A DNA stretch of 64,000 bases from Candidatus Bathyarchaeota archaeon (GTDB lineage Archaea > Thermoproteota > Bathyarchaeia > Bathyarchaeales > Bathycorpusculaceae), in assembly GCA_026014735.1 (NCBI GenBank), contig JAOZHT010000003.1, positions 186,001 through 250,000 on the forward strand, written 5' to 3'. The first letter of the stretch is position 1. Each line of letters begins with the position of its first letter. Below are positions 17,017-25,709 of the stretch, in pieces. The notes below the pieces were generated by a model, which worked only from the letters and a program-made list of their open reading frames with translations, did no database searches and was not told where the DNA came from. Position numbers and translations under genes: made by a program.

Positions 17017-17762
17017 ATTTTAGAGCGGACAATATAGGGTGTAAACGCAACGGTGAGCAAGGTGCCTAAGGTGGCGAGCACGATGATGTCGCCGAAGACC
17101 CAGCCGAAGAGAACTGTGCCAAACGCCTCCAGCGGAATGTTGCCAAACGCCGCCAAAGCCCCGACGCCAAAGATGCCTGAGGTGAGCGCCGCGACGAATA
17201 CGCCGATGGGCAGCCAAGTAAGCCAGGTTCTGCGGTCCTCCACAAACCCCTGAAGCAGCACCAAAAACAAGGCAGCGCCAAAGCTTGCGATGAACGCCCA
17301 AGTGTAGGAGTAGACCAATGCAAAGGCAGACGCGGCCAAAACAACTGCCAACAACAGATTAATCCCGTAGGTAACCTTCGGCTTTTTGAAGTCCAAAACA
17401 GGCCTAGTTTTGAGCGAGCGATAAATCAGCAGCGGCACAAAGCCCTCAAAGAAATCCGCCAGCGACCAAACCAAAACAAACCCCAACGTGTACCCCGGAG
17501 CCCCCAGCGCCATCAAATACACGCCTAAAAACACGCAGCTGAGGTAGCCGGCAAGGCAGCCCCAGACTCCGAACCAAAGCGCGAGTGGCACGTAGACTGC
17601 GGCGGAGATGTAGAGTCCTGAGACACCTGGGACTGCGACGCCGTCTGAACCCACGGGCGCCGTGATAACTGCCCAAATCGCCAGGACTGTGCAGATTGCT
17701 GTGGAAACTGCAAAGACGACTGGTTGCCTCCAGGTGATTCCGCCGAATTTGCGTTTAGCCAT
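16992..17762 (-). CDS. Polytopic membrane protein, ECF S-component-like
   Basis: A 256-residue protein with about seven hydrophobic segments. The arrangement VPGVSGLYISAAVYVPLALWFG in segments 2-3 and the GFVLVWSLADFFEGFVPLLIYR loop resemble substrate-specificity components of energy-coupling-factor vitamin transporters. No ATPase or T component is adjacent. The substrate cannot be named. Convergent with the S51 peptidase. Family call is tentative. Confidence 0.5.
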   Translation of the reverse strand: MAKRKFGGITWRQPVVFAVSTAICTVLAIWAVITAPVGSDGVAVPGVSGLYISAAVYVPLALWFGVWGCLAGYLSCVFLGVYLMALGAPGYTLGFVLVWSLADFFEGFVPLLIYRSLKTRPVLDFKKPKVTYGINLLLAVVLAASAFALVYSYTWAFIASFGAALFLVLLQGFVEDRRTWLTWLPIGVFVAALTSGIFGVGALAAFGNIPLEAFGTVLFGWVFGDIIVLATLGTLLTVAFTPYIVRSKIYVKRYFS

Positions 17763-17818
17763 ACAGGGCAGATTGAGGCGGCTTGGCGATATAAAAGTTA
17801 AGGTTCAAGCGATGCCGT

Positions 17819-18052
17819 TTAGGCTGGGGCGGCTTTTCTTTTGAGCGCCGCTAAGATGATGCCTGCAAGCGTCAACGCCAAATAAGCCACGCCTAAAACC
17901 GATAGGGTCAAGCGGACGGTGGGGTCAGAATGCAGTACGGCTGTGGTGGGTAATCCCGCGAGGTAGGCTGCTAAAAACAAGCCGACGAAAACGGCGCCGA
18001 CTCCCTGTGTGGCGTAGAGGAAAACGGTTACGGGTTGGCTGCTTATTTTCAT
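17819..18052 (-). CDS. Small two-TM membrane protein (77 aa)
   Basis: Two hydrophobic segments (about 10-32 and 48-70) joined by a polar loop, with a Lys/Arg-rich end. It follows a GGAGACC ribosome site. 56 bp upstream of the ECF-like gene on the same strand. Unrecognised. Confidence 0.5.
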   Translation of the reverse strand: MKISSQPVTVFLYATQGVGAVFVGLFLAAYLAGLPTTAVLHSDPTVRLTLSVLGVAYLALTLAGIILAALKRKAAPA

Positions 18053-18126
18053 TTGTGGTCTCCTATGTAATACTGGCGCGGTTTAGGTATTTAACGCTAA
18101 CCAAACCAAAGCCCGCTGGAACCGCA

Positions 18127-18137
18127 AATATAATATA
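18127..18137 (+). promoter_or_regulatory. TATA-box promoter of 18179 gene
   Basis: AATATAATATA lies about 45 bp before the ATG at 18179, placing transcription start near 18158 with a leader of some 20 bases. Confidence 0.4.
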
Positions 18138-18178
18138 GGAACTTAGCCGAGAGTAGTACAGCGCACTTGGTTGATTTT

Positions 18179-19135
18179 ATGACAGAACAGAAGTCACTTA
18201 CTCCGCTGAGGGTCGGCTTGCTCGCCGCCGCAGCATCCTATTTCATTTTCACTTTCCATGCTATGTTTACTTTGTCATGGATTGGCGAGTGGGAATCATC
18301 CGGGGGATACTTTGGGTTTGTATTATTAGTGGAGGATATCTCCGCTACCATTGGGCTGGTTTTCAGGTTTATCGCAAGCATCATCGCCCTAGTCGCTGTA
18401 ATTATGTATCTTTACAAGAAGATTCCCCAGTCCAAAGCCATAAAAATGCTACAAGTAATTGTGGTTTTCGAGGGCATCTACTGGCTGGGGCTCATCGCCA
18501 CCGCAGGCTTTAACACCATCTTCTTTGGCTCAATCCTTAGCCGCGGAGGCTCATTAGCAGCGGTGCTTGACTCATTGCTGCTAAGCGTTATCCCAACCGT
18601 ATTCGAATCCATAATCCTGCCAATCTCCCTATTCATCTTCGCTTACAAACTCAGCCCCAAAAAACCCCTGCGTGGCGCCATAAAATGGGGTGCAATCACC
18701 GGCGCTCTTTACGTGCTTGTTTTCTGGATGATTAATAGTAGCATCTGGATAGGCGTGGTTGAGGCAAAAGGCACCGAATATTTAACGGCGTACCCTGAAC
18801 ATCTGGTGAGCTTTGCCACTACAACGATAGGGTTGGCTATGCTGTCAGTTGCCGCCATTTACTTCGCCAAAAAAGCCAGCGCAAAAAACAGCCTAGACGA
18901 ACTCGGCCCCAAGGCAGTGGGCAGCATTGTGTTGGCGCTGGGCGCGTATTTCCTCTGGAACTATCTAAGCTGGGTTATTTTTGCAGGCGCCACATGGAAT
19001 GACTGGTACGCGTGGTTTCTGGGGCATAACATGGATTTGTGGTTGCTGGTGCTGCCGCTGGTTGGTTTGCCCCTGCTTTTCCATGCTAAGCCGCCTCGGC
19101 AGGCAGCGGGTGAGCGGCAACAAACAGCCACCTAA
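18179..19135 (+). CDS. Polytopic membrane protein, unknown family
   Basis: ATG at 18179; TTG at 18167 is an in-frame alternative. About eight hydrophobic segments over 318 residues, a small cytoplasmic KKxSPKKPLR loop in the middle and a basic tail. No transporter or enzyme signature recognised. It precedes the hdr-mvh operon on the same strand but is about 200 bp away and has its own TATA element. Confidence 0.55.
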   Translation: MTEQKSLTPLRVGLLAAAASYFIFTFHAMFTLSWIGEWESSGGYFGFVLLVEDISATIGLVFRFIASIIALVAVIMYLYKKIPQSKAIKMLQVIVVFEGIYWLGLIATAGFNTIFFGSILSRGGSLAAVLDSLLLSVIPTVFESIILPISLFIFAYKLSPKKPLRGAIKWGAITGALYVLVFWMINSSIWIGVVEAKGTEYLTAYPEHLVSFATTTIGLAMLSVAAIYFAKKASAKNSLDELGPKAVGSIVLALGAYFLWNYLSWVIFAGATWNDWYAWFLGHNMDLWLLVLPLVGLPLLFHAKPPRQAAGERQQTAT

Positions 19136-19331
19136 GTAATGCGTATTTAGACAGGCACACAGCTCATTACATGTCTGCCTGTGCACTCTTGCCTCGTTCG
19201 ATGGATAAAGTGGACAAAAAAACCGAATCTGCCGTTTCATCATGGAAGAATCAACTTCCTGTGCTCAAACTTTATCTATTCGACAAACCCATTCAACTGC
19301 TGTTCCAGCTAACCCAAAGGAGTTAACGTTT

Positions 19332-19898
19332 ATGAGTCAAGAAGCCCCCCCAACTCCACAGAGCCAGGAGCACCCAATCAAAGCTTCTGAAATCGACCCA
19401 AAATTCAAGTATGAACTCCAAAAAATCCACGGCGCCGAAAAAATCCTCAAATGCTTCCAATGCGGCACCTGCACAAGCGACTGCCCCGTCGCCCGATTCA
19501 GCGACTCCTACCGGCCCCGCACACTCATCCACATGGCGCAGCTGGGCCTCAAAGACCGCGTCCTCAACAGCGACACCCTTTGGCTCTGCGCCGCATGCTT
19601 CACCTGCACCGACCGCTGCCCCCAAGACGTCGAAGTAGCCGCGGTGATCCGTGTCTTCCGCAACCTCGCCGCTGAAAAAGGCTGCATACCCCAGGTTTTT
19701 AAGGATCAAGCCCAAAGCCTGATAGAAACGGGTTACGCCTACAAAATCCCCGATTTACGCGTCAAGAAGCGGGAATCTTTGGGGTTGCCGCCTCTGCCCA
19801 GAGGCAACGCGGAAGCCGCCAAAAAAATGCTTAAAGGCATAAAATTCTTTAGCTGCATCCAGCAGCCGCAAGGAGAATCCGGCGATGTCAAGCAATAA
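19332..19898 (+). CDS. hdrC: Heterodisulfide reductase subunit C
   Basis: The ATG at 19332 is preceded by AAAGGAG (19316-19322); a longer in-frame start at 19242 adds a 30-residue segment without family likeness. The 188-residue protein carries two [4Fe-4S] motifs, CFQCGTCTSDCP (about 44-55) and CAACFTCTDRCP (about 88-99), the typical HdrC pair. HdrC passes electrons to HdrB. It starts a tight operon, overlapping hdrB by 14 bp. In an organism without proven methanogenesis the disulfide substrate may be something other than CoM-S-S-CoB. Confidence 0.85.
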   Translation: MSQEAPPTPQSQEHPIKASEIDPKFKYELQKIHGAEKILKCFQCGTCTSDCPVARFSDSYRPRTLIHMAQLGLKDRVLNSDTLWLCAACFTCTDRCPQDVEVAAVIRVFRNLAAEKGCIPQVFKDQAQSLIETGYAYKIPDLRVKKRESLGLPPLPRGNAEAAKKMLKGIKFFSCIQQPQGESGDVKQ

Positions 19899-20778
19899 AT
19901 GGCTGATTTATCTAGGCTGCGCAGTGCCCTACCGCGTTGCATCCTACGAGATCAGCGCACGCAAAATCCTCGCTAAACTGGGCGTGGAACTTATTGAGAT
20001 GCCCGAGTTTAACTGCTGCGGGTTGCCCTTTGATCCTGTGAGCCACGAAACCATGCTTATTATGGCTGCTAAGAACCTTGCAGTTGCAGAGCAGCAGGGC
20101 TTAAACATCCTAACGCTTTGCCCCGGCTGCGCGGGCACCTTAAAGAAAGTTAACAAAATCCTAAAAGAAGACAAAGCACAGCGCGAGCAAATCAACGCTC
20201 ACCTCAAAGAGGCGGGTCTCGAGTTCAAGGGCATCATCGAAACCAAGCATCTGCTCCAGTTCCTCAAAGAAGACATAGGTATAGATAAAGTCAAAGCCGC
20301 CGTCACCAACCCCCTGACTGGACTAAACGTGGCGGAACACAACGGCTGCCACATCCTGCGTCCCAAAGAATACATAGGCTTTGATGACCCCGAAGACCCC
20401 CAGACACTCAAGATGCTCATTGAAGCCACAGGCGCCACCTGCCTTGACTACATCGACGAAACCGAATGCTGCGGAGCCCCCAGCGTAGGCGTAAGCGACA
20501 AAGTAGCGTTGGCGTTGGCGCGTGATAAGCTCAGCCACATAAAAATGGTTGAAGCTCAAGCTTTAATCACGATTTGCCCGTTCTGCCACATAATGTACGA
20601 TACAAACGAGCTACGCATAGAGAAAACTTTTAACGAAGTCTATGGCATTCCCATTTTGCATTATCCGCAACTACTCGGATTAGCCATGGGCATGAGTCCT
20701 GATGAATTAGCCTTTGGCGACCTTCGAGTAAATGCACAGAAGATAAAGCAATATGCGCAAGGAGCAAGCAAACCATGA
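19885..20778 (+). CDS. hdrB: Heterodisulfide reductase subunit B
   Basis: A 297-residue protein with two CCG domains. Domain 1 has LGC near residue 11, NCCG near 43 and CPGC near 79; domain 2 has NGC near 153, ECCG near 192 and CPFC near 231. In HdrB these cysteines hold two noncubane [4Fe-4S] clusters at the disulfide-reducing site. Overlaps hdrC (14 bp) and mvhG (4 bp), so translation is coupled. Together with HdrC it forms the catalytic arm; the flavin subunit HdrA is not in this window. Confidence 0.87.
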   Translation: MSSNKWLIYLGCAVPYRVASYEISARKILAKLGVELIEMPEFNCCGLPFDPVSHETMLIMAAKNLAVAEQQGLNILTLCPGCAGTLKKVNKILKEDKAQREQINAHLKEAGLEFKGIIETKHLLQFLKEDIGIDKVKAAVTNPLTGLNVAEHNGCHILRPKEYIGFDDPEDPQTLKMLIEATGATCLDYIDETECCGAPSVGVSDKVALALARDKLSHIKMVEAQALITICPFCHIMYDTNELRIEKTFNEVYGIPILHYPQLLGLAMGMSPDELAFGDLRVNAQKIKQYAQGASKP

Positions 20779-21764
20779 GTAAAAGCAAGCTGAAAATAGC
20801 CTTCTACTGGGCTGCAAGCTGCGGCGGCTGCGAAATCGCCGTCTTAGACATAAACGAGAAAATCCTTGATGTAGCCAACTTAGCTGATATCGTGTTTTGG
20901 CCAGTTGCACTCGACGTTAAATACAAAGACGTTGAAGCCATGGCTGACAAGTACATTGACATCACCTTCTTTAACGGCTCTGTACGCAACAGCGAACAGG
21001 AGCATATGGCAAAGCTGCTGCGGCAGAAATCCAAGACGCTGGTGGCGTTTGGCTCCTGTGCACACGAGGGATGTATCCCCGGGTTAGCTAACTTAACTGA
21101 TAAACAGGGCGTTTTTGAGCAGGTTTACCTCAAAGATACCTCCAACGTTAACCCCGATGCAACCGTACCTAAAGCCGAAAGTAAAGTTAAAGAAGGCACC
21201 CTTAAAATCCCCGAGTTCTACGACACCGTCAAAACCCTCAACCAAACCGTAGAAGTCGACTACTACCTCCCCGGCTGCCCCCCGCCAGTTAAGCTGATTG
21301 CAGCAGCCATCGATGCCATCGCAAGCGGCAACCTCCCCGCGAAAGGCTCCGTGCTGGCGCCGCCTAAAGCAGTCTGCGATGAATGCCCCCGCAAACGCGA
21401 TAACAAAAAAATCGACAAAATTTACCGTGTATACGAGAAAACCCCCGACCCAGACGTGTGCCTTCTTGAACAGGGCATTCTTTGTATGGGTCCAGCAACC
21501 CGAAGCGGCTGTGGCGCGCAGTGCCTAAAAGTTGATATGCCCTGTACTGGCTGCGGCGCAAAAGCCCCCAACGTACCCGAGCAGGGTGCAGCCATGATTT
21601 CGGCTTTAGCTTCGATTTTGGGTTATGACGGCGTGGAAGGTAAAGAGAAATATACGGAGAAAGAGATTGAGGAGTTAATCAGCCAAATTAAGGATCCGGC
21701 TGGAACATTCTACATGTATAGTTTGCCTGCTTCGCTTCTGAAACGTAAGGTGATTAAGAAATGA
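20775..21764 (+). CDS. mvhG: [NiFe] hydrogenase small subunit (MvhG-like, group 3)
   Basis: A 329-residue protein with the proximal-cluster motifs CGGCE (about 16-20), GSCAHEGC (about 93-100) and PGCPPP (about 176-181), and C-terminal cysteine clusters (CDEC; GCGAQC; CTGC) for medial and distal Fe-S centres. No Tat signal, so it is cytoplasmic as in group 3 enzymes. It takes electrons from the large subunit toward Hdr. Lies between hdrB and mvhA with 4-bp overlaps. Confidence 0.85.
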   Translation: MSKSKLKIAFYWAASCGGCEIAVLDINEKILDVANLADIVFWPVALDVKYKDVEAMADKYIDITFFNGSVRNSEQEHMAKLLRQKSKTLVAFGSCAHEGCIPGLANLTDKQGVFEQVYLKDTSNVNPDATVPKAESKVKEGTLKIPEFYDTVKTLNQTVEVDYYLPGCPPPVKLIAAAIDAIASGNLPAKGSVLAPPKAVCDECPRKRDNKKIDKIYRVYEKTPDPDVCLLEQGILCMGPATRSGCGAQCLKVDMPCTGCGAKAPNVPEQGAAMISALASILGYDGVEGKEKYTEKEIEELISQIKDPAGTFYMYSLPASLLKRKVIKK

Positions 21765-23212
21765 AGGAAATCATAATTGACCCCATAACAAGGCTTGAAG
21801 GACACGGTAACGTCTCGATTTTCCTCGACGCAAAAGGTGAAGTCGCCAATGCCTACCTTAAAATCCCTGAGCTGCGTGGCTTTGAAAAATTCTGTATAGG
21901 CCGAAGAGCAGAGCTTATGCCCCAGCTTACCTCGCGTATCTGCGGTGTCTGCCCCGTGGCGCATCACTTCGCCGCAGCCAAAGCCCTCGACGTAGCCTTC
22001 AACGTGGAACCGCCATCAGCGGCAAAGAAGCTCCGTGAACTGATGTACGCCGCATACATAATCTACGATCACACCCTGCACTTCTATTATCTGGGCGGCC
22101 CCGACTTCATCGTAGGCATCGATGCTCCCCCAGAAAAACGCAACATCCTAGGCGTCATCGAGAAAGCCGGCATGGACGTAGCCAAAGACGTCATAAAGCA
22201 CCGTGCCTATGGACAGAAAATCACAGAGATAATCGGCGGCAAAGCAACCCATCCCGTCTGCGGATTACCCGGCGGCATGTCTAAGGCACTTAGCGAGGAG
22301 AACCGCGCTGAAATCGAGAAGATGGCGGTTTCCTGCCGCGACTTTGCCCAGTTCACCCTTAAACTCTTCCATGACCTCGTGTTAAACAACGCAAAATACG
22401 TGGGTTTAATCAAGAGTCAAGCCTACTGCATGCCAACCTACTACATGGGCACCGTGGATGAGAACAACAAAGTTAACTTCTACGACGGCAAAGTCCGAGT
22501 TGTCGACCCCAAGGGCGCTGAATTCGCCAGGTTTGACGCTCAAGACTATTTGGGCTACGTCGGCGAACACGTGGAAGAGTGGACGTATAGCAAATTCCCT
22601 TTCCTGAAAGCAGTCGGCTGGAAAGGCTTAGCCTCAGGCGCAGATAGCGGTATCTACCGCGTTGGTCCACTGGGCAGAATCAACGCTTCAGATGGCATGG
22701 CTACTCCGCTGGCTCAAGCCGAATACATGGAAATGAAGAAGATGCTGGGTAAACCCGTCCATAACACTTTGGCTTTCCACTGGGCCAGACTCATCGAGCT
22801 CATGTACGCCACCGAACGCGCTATGGAGCTGGTGAAGGATCCTGAAATCACAAGCACCAACGTCCGCGGCAAACCAGGCGAGCCCACCGAGGGCGTCGGC
22901 ATCGTGGAAGCAGCACGCGGCACCCTTATCCACCACTACACTCTTGACAAGGACGCACTGATAAAAGACGTCAACCTGGTCGTTGCAACCACCAACAACT
23001 ACCCCGCCATCTGCATGAGCATCCGCGACGCCGCCAAAGGCTTAATCCATAACGGTAAGGTTGATCAGGGAATTCTCAACATGGTTGAGATGGCTTTCCG
23101 CGCCTATGACCCTTGCTTTGGCTGTGCTACCCACGCGGCTGTGGGGCAGATGCCTTTGACAGTGGAAGTCTATGATGCAGACAAGCAGCTTGTTGATTCC
23201 GTCAGCCGATAA
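21761..23212 (+). CDS. mvhA: [NiFe] hydrogenase large subunit (MvhA-like)
   Basis: A 483-residue protein with the N-terminal nickel motif [11 protein letters not shown] (about 60-70) and the C-terminal DPCFGCATH, whose four cysteines bind the Ni-Fe centre. Some 25 residues follow the final His; in the family these are cut off by a maturation protease, and a candidate protease gene is at 59737-60228. Function: reversible H2 oxidation, feeding the Hdr complex. Last gene of the operon; a T-rich tract follows. MvhD, which normally bridges to HdrA, is missing here. Confidence 0.87.
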   Translation: MKEIIIDPITRLEGHGNVSIFLDAKGEVANAYLKIPELRGFEKFCIGRRAELMPQLTSRICGVCPVAHHFAAAKALDVAFNVEPPSAAKKLRELMYAAYIIYDHTLHFYYLGGPDFIVGIDAPPEKRNILGVIEKAGMDVAKDVIKHRAYGQKITEIIGGKATHPVCGLPGGMSKALSEENRAEIEKMAVSCRDFAQFTLKLFHDLVLNNAKYVGLIKSQAYCMPTYYMGTVDENNKVNFYDGKVRVVDPKGAEFARFDAQDYLGYVGEHVEEWTYSKFPFLKAVGWKGLASGADSGIYRVGPLGRINASDGMATPLAQAEYMEMKKMLGKPVHNTLAFHWARLIELMYATERAMELVKDPEITSTNVRGKPGEPTEGVGIVEAARGTLIHHYTLDKDALIKDVNLVVATTNNYPAICMSIRDAAKGLIHNGKVDQGILNMVEMAFRAYDPCFGCATHAAVGQMPLTVEVYDADKQLVDSVSR

Positions 23213-23217
23213 CTCGG

Positions 23218-23238
23218 CTTTTTCTTTTTTATTTTTTT
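23218..23238 (+). terminator. T-rich terminator of hdr-mvh operon
   Basis: Long T-rich tract (TTTTTCTTTTTTATTTTTTT) directly after the mvhA stop, the usual archaeal termination signal. Confidence 0.5.
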
Positions 23239-23256
23239 GCTTTAGGAAAAATATTT

Positions 23257-23296
23257 AGGTATACCCACCTATACTTAGTATGGGTACCCATACTTG
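23257..23296 (+). repeat. 40-bp palindromic repeat, copy 1 (5' border of ATPase gene)
   Basis: Contains GGTATACC, then the perfect 18-bp palindrome AGTATGGGTACCCATACT (23277-23294). It ends exactly at the TTG start codon of the ATPase gene. Copy 2 lies just past the stop codon. The repeat shares 37 of 40 bases with copy 2; two of the three differences are a matched pair that keeps the palindrome intact. Confidence 0.75.
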
Positions 23297-24388
23297 TTCT
23301 TTGACCCACGTCCCAAAATCAAAAAAGAAGACCTATACGGCAGAAACCAAGAACTAGCTCAGTTCCAAAACGCCATAACGTATGCCCCTCTTATCGTAAT
23401 CACGGGGTTACGTCGAACTGGAAAGACCTCTTTCCTAAATGTTGCCATGGCTGAATCAAAACAGCCCTATACCATCATGGACCTGCGCGGACTACCCTAT
23501 AACCCCTCAAACGCTGATATTGTCCGAAGACTAGAAACTGCCTTTAACAGAGTTGATAAGCAGTGGTTATCAGGCTTAACCGGCGCCCTAAAACATCTAA
23601 GAGGCATTTCAATAATGGGCAACGAAATCACCTTTGGCTGGGGAAAAACAGGTGTGGATTTGCCAGAGTTTTTCAGCAAAATCAACGATTGGACAGCCAA
23701 CGAGAACAAACATTTCTTGGTGGCTTTTGACGAAATACAAATCGTTCGAGGAGACAAGTGGATTCCCCAGCTTTTTGCTCATGTCGCAGACTCCTATCGC
23801 AACATCACTTTAGTGCTAACAGGCTCGGAATGTGGTCTTATGTTTGATTTTCTGGGCTTTGACAACCCCAATGCACCTCTATATGGACGGGATTACGTTC
23901 AAATCCAGATGAACAATTTTTCTGAGCCGCAATCAAGGACTTTCTTAGAATCCGGTTTTCAGCAGATAAACATCTCTTGCTCCCCAGAAGTGATAAACTA
24001 TGCATTAGCGAACCTTGACGGCATCGCTGGCTGGCTAACACTGTTTGGGTCCAGGTGCCTGACTAAACAAGCCAGTTCCAAGGAAATCGTCGATGAGGTG
24101 GTTTCGGAGGCGGGACGGCTGGCCAGGGCGGAAGCTCTTAAACTTACCTTGATGTCTAGGCGATATGGGGTGGCGCTGAATTTTTTGGCAGGCACCAAGG
24201 CTGCGGGGTGGGGTCAAGTTAAGTCGGCTCTGGAAGCTAAAGAGGGGCATTCGTTGACAGGTTCGATGGTTTCTAAGCTATTGAATGCGCTTGTTAAGTC
24301 AGGGTTTGCTGTGAAGGCTGAAGATAAATATGCTGTTGCTGACCCGCTTCTTGTGCGGGGCATCAGAGACGAGCCGCTTCCAGAGTAG
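23294..24388 (+). CDS. Archaeal STAND-type ATPase
   Basis: A 364-residue protein of the archaeal ATPase (PF01637-like) group. LYGRNQEL (about 14-21) is the entry motif, GLRRTGKTS (about 38-46) the Walker A loop, and FLVAFDEIQ (about 141-149) Walker B; LVLTGSE near 178 fits sensor 1. A C-terminal winged-helix region (about 290-360) follows. These proteins multiply in archaeal genomes, are often linked to mobile elements and may act in signalling or defence; individual functions are mostly unknown. The TTG start lies in the last bases of the upstream 40-bp repeat and the TAG stop overlaps the first bases of the downstream copy. Confidence 0.75.
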   Translation: MFFDPRPKIKKEDLYGRNQELAQFQNAITYAPLIVITGLRRTGKTSFLNVAMAESKQPYTIMDLRGLPYNPSNADIVRRLETAFNRVDKQWLSGLTGALKHLRGISIMGNEITFGWGKTGVDLPEFFSKINDWTANENKHFLVAFDEIQIVRGDKWIPQLFAHVADSYRNITLVLTGSECGLMFDFLGFDNPNAPLYGRDYVQIQMNNFSEPQSRTFLESGFQQINISCSPEVINYALANLDGIAGWLTLFGSRCLTKQASSKEIVDEVVSEAGRLARAEALKLTLMSRRYGVALNFLAGTKAAGWGQVKSALEAKEGHSLTGSMVSKLLNALVKSGFAVKAEDKYAVADPLLVRGIRDEPLPE

Positions 24389-24426
24389 GTATACCCACCT
24401 ATACTTAGTATAGGTACCTATACCTG
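24387..24426 (+). repeat. 40-bp palindromic repeat, copy 2 (3' border of ATPase gene)
   Basis: Direct repeat of 23257-23296 (37/40). The central palindrome is GTATAGGTACCTATAC; relative to copy 1, the G-C pair flanking GG/CC has become an A-T pair, preserving symmetry. Overlaps the ATPase stop codon by two bases. Confidence 0.75.
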
Positions 24427-24436
24427 TTAACAGGTA
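24421..24436. promoter_or_regulatory. Perfect 16-bp palindrome abutting repeat copy 2
   Basis: TACCTGTTAACAGGTA is fully self-complementary and overlaps the last six bases of repeat copy 2. No equivalent follows copy 1. It could be an additional protein site or a terminator-like hairpin. Confidence 0.45.
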
Positions 24437-24716
24437 ACGCCACCACACACCAGACACAAAACAACCGACCAGTAAACCCGCCAAATCCACAGCACACAAA
24501 CAACCCGCGCTTGGATCCCTCTGCACATGCACAGCCCCCAAAACGAAAACCTCCGCAAACGCATACCCTATAAATAAGGGGGGATAGAAAAAAAATGCAG
24601 CTGAGTACATCGATAACCCCGCAATTTTACATCATAAATTTCCTGTACTAGCCGACTTTGAGGCACACCTATAAAAGAGTGAAAAACAATCATTGCCTAC
24701 AATAAGCGGAATAAAC

Positions 24717-25043
24717 ATGACCGAACAACCAAACGAGCAAAACCCCCAAACTCAAAAACTTTTAATCGATGACCCCGAGAAATTCCAGTTCCACGCCGCA
24801 TACCTTGTCTATGAAGAAGCTTTCGATAAGGCACGCGACAACCAAGCAAAAATAGAATTAAACCGTAACATTCAAGATTTATCCGAGAACAAAATCGGCC
24901 CCGAAACCTTCTACATGAATGTGTCACGTTTCCGAAAAGTGGATGTTCCACGGCAAGAACGCTTCTCGATGCAGACCCAGCGCAAGAAGGATTGGCGCAA
25001 AAAAGAGCAAAGACAAGACAGAATTAAGCGGCACAAGAAATAG
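24717..25043 (+). CDS. Unknown charged small protein (108 aa)
   Basis: ATG at 24717; a TATA-like CTATAAAAG at 24669-24677 would start transcription near 24700, which excludes the in-frame TTG at 24693. The acidic N-terminus is followed by a helical region and a very basic Arg/Lys/Gln tail (about 80-108), which suggests RNA or DNA contact. Family unknown. The 290-bp gap to its left holds only repeat copy 2, the palindrome and this promoter. Confidence 0.55.
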   Translation: MTEQPNEQNPQTQKLLIDDPEKFQFHAAYLVYEEAFDKARDNQAKIELNRNIQDLSENKIGPETFYMNVSRFRKVDVPRQERFSMQTQRKKDWRKKEQRQDRIKRHKK

Positions 25044-25091
25044 GCACGCTGCTTCATTCTCTTATTTCCTGTGCATTAAAATCTGGTGCTA

Positions 25092-25250
25092 GCTGGTTTT
25101 CCGTTAGTTGATGTTGTTGCGGGAAACCTGCTTTATTCAACAACAACCCGAGGATAGAGTAAAGCAAGCTTTTCGGAAAAGGGCGTTTTGGCGCATCGCA
25201 GATTGGTTGTGCAATCTGAGAGAAGCTGAACAGGCAAATTTGGTCTCTGT
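25092..25250 (+). repeat. Dispersed structured repeat, copy A
   Basis: About 160 bp that match 62513-62672 in the same orientation. Shared blocks include CTTTATTCAACAACAACCCG and TGGTTGTGCAATC. GTTGTTG and CAACAAC arms pair around an inner stem (GCGGG/CCTGC here, GGCGG/CCGCC in copy B), and a second hairpin CAGATTG/CAATCTG lies at the 3' end. No reading frame is conserved between copies. Either a small non-autonomous element or a structured RNA. Confidence 0.65.
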
Positions 25251-25285
25251 TGAAGGGTGCTTTGACCCTTAAAGGTGGGATATGT

Positions 25286-25597
25286 ATGGTTAGAATATGG
25301 TGTGTTCCAGTCAGCGAACTTGACCGCCAGCATCTGCTGGGCGAACACGCGGAACTCCACTGCATCGTCGGGGCACTCCAAGGCAAATACAAAGCCTATC
25401 GGCATCACCCCCAAACCTTGCGTTTCAAAGACCGCATAGAGCAGCTTTACTTTCGCCACTGCGAGCAGGTAGCGGAGATGCAGAAACGGGGCTACAGGCA
25501 TAACTCGCCGCTGCCAGAGAGCACTCAGCGCTACCAGTACTCGCAGCAGGAATACTTGTGTGACCACGAGGAACTGCAGAGGCGGCAAGCAGGTTAA
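25286..25597 (+). CDS. Pyrimidine dimer DNA glycosylase (T4 endonuclease V-like)
   Basis: ATG at 25286 with GGTGG ahead is preferred over the in-frame start at 25250, which reads into the repeat. The 103-residue protein begins MVRIWCVPVSELDRQHLLGEH, close to the T4 endonuclease V pattern of SEL, QHL and an acidic residue at the active site (E23 in the phage enzyme, here Glu in LLGEHAEL). LYFRHCEQVAEMQKRGYRH fits the C-terminal helix. The family excises UV pyrimidine dimers via glycosylase and AP lyase steps. It stands alone between the dispersed repeat and the CoA cluster. Confidence 0.8.
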   Translation: MVRIWCVPVSELDRQHLLGEHAELHCIVGALQGKYKAYRHHPQTLRFKDRIEQLYFRHCEQVAEMQKRGYRHNSPLPESTQRYQYSQQEYLCDHEELQRRQAG

Positions 25598-25709
25598 ATT
25601 AAGGAATTACAAGCCGTAACATGTGTTTAATCGTGTTTAAACATTATAAACGGAATACTTATTTGCACCGCGTTATCTGAAGCTTAAGCTTAAGTTCAAG
25701 GGATAACGA

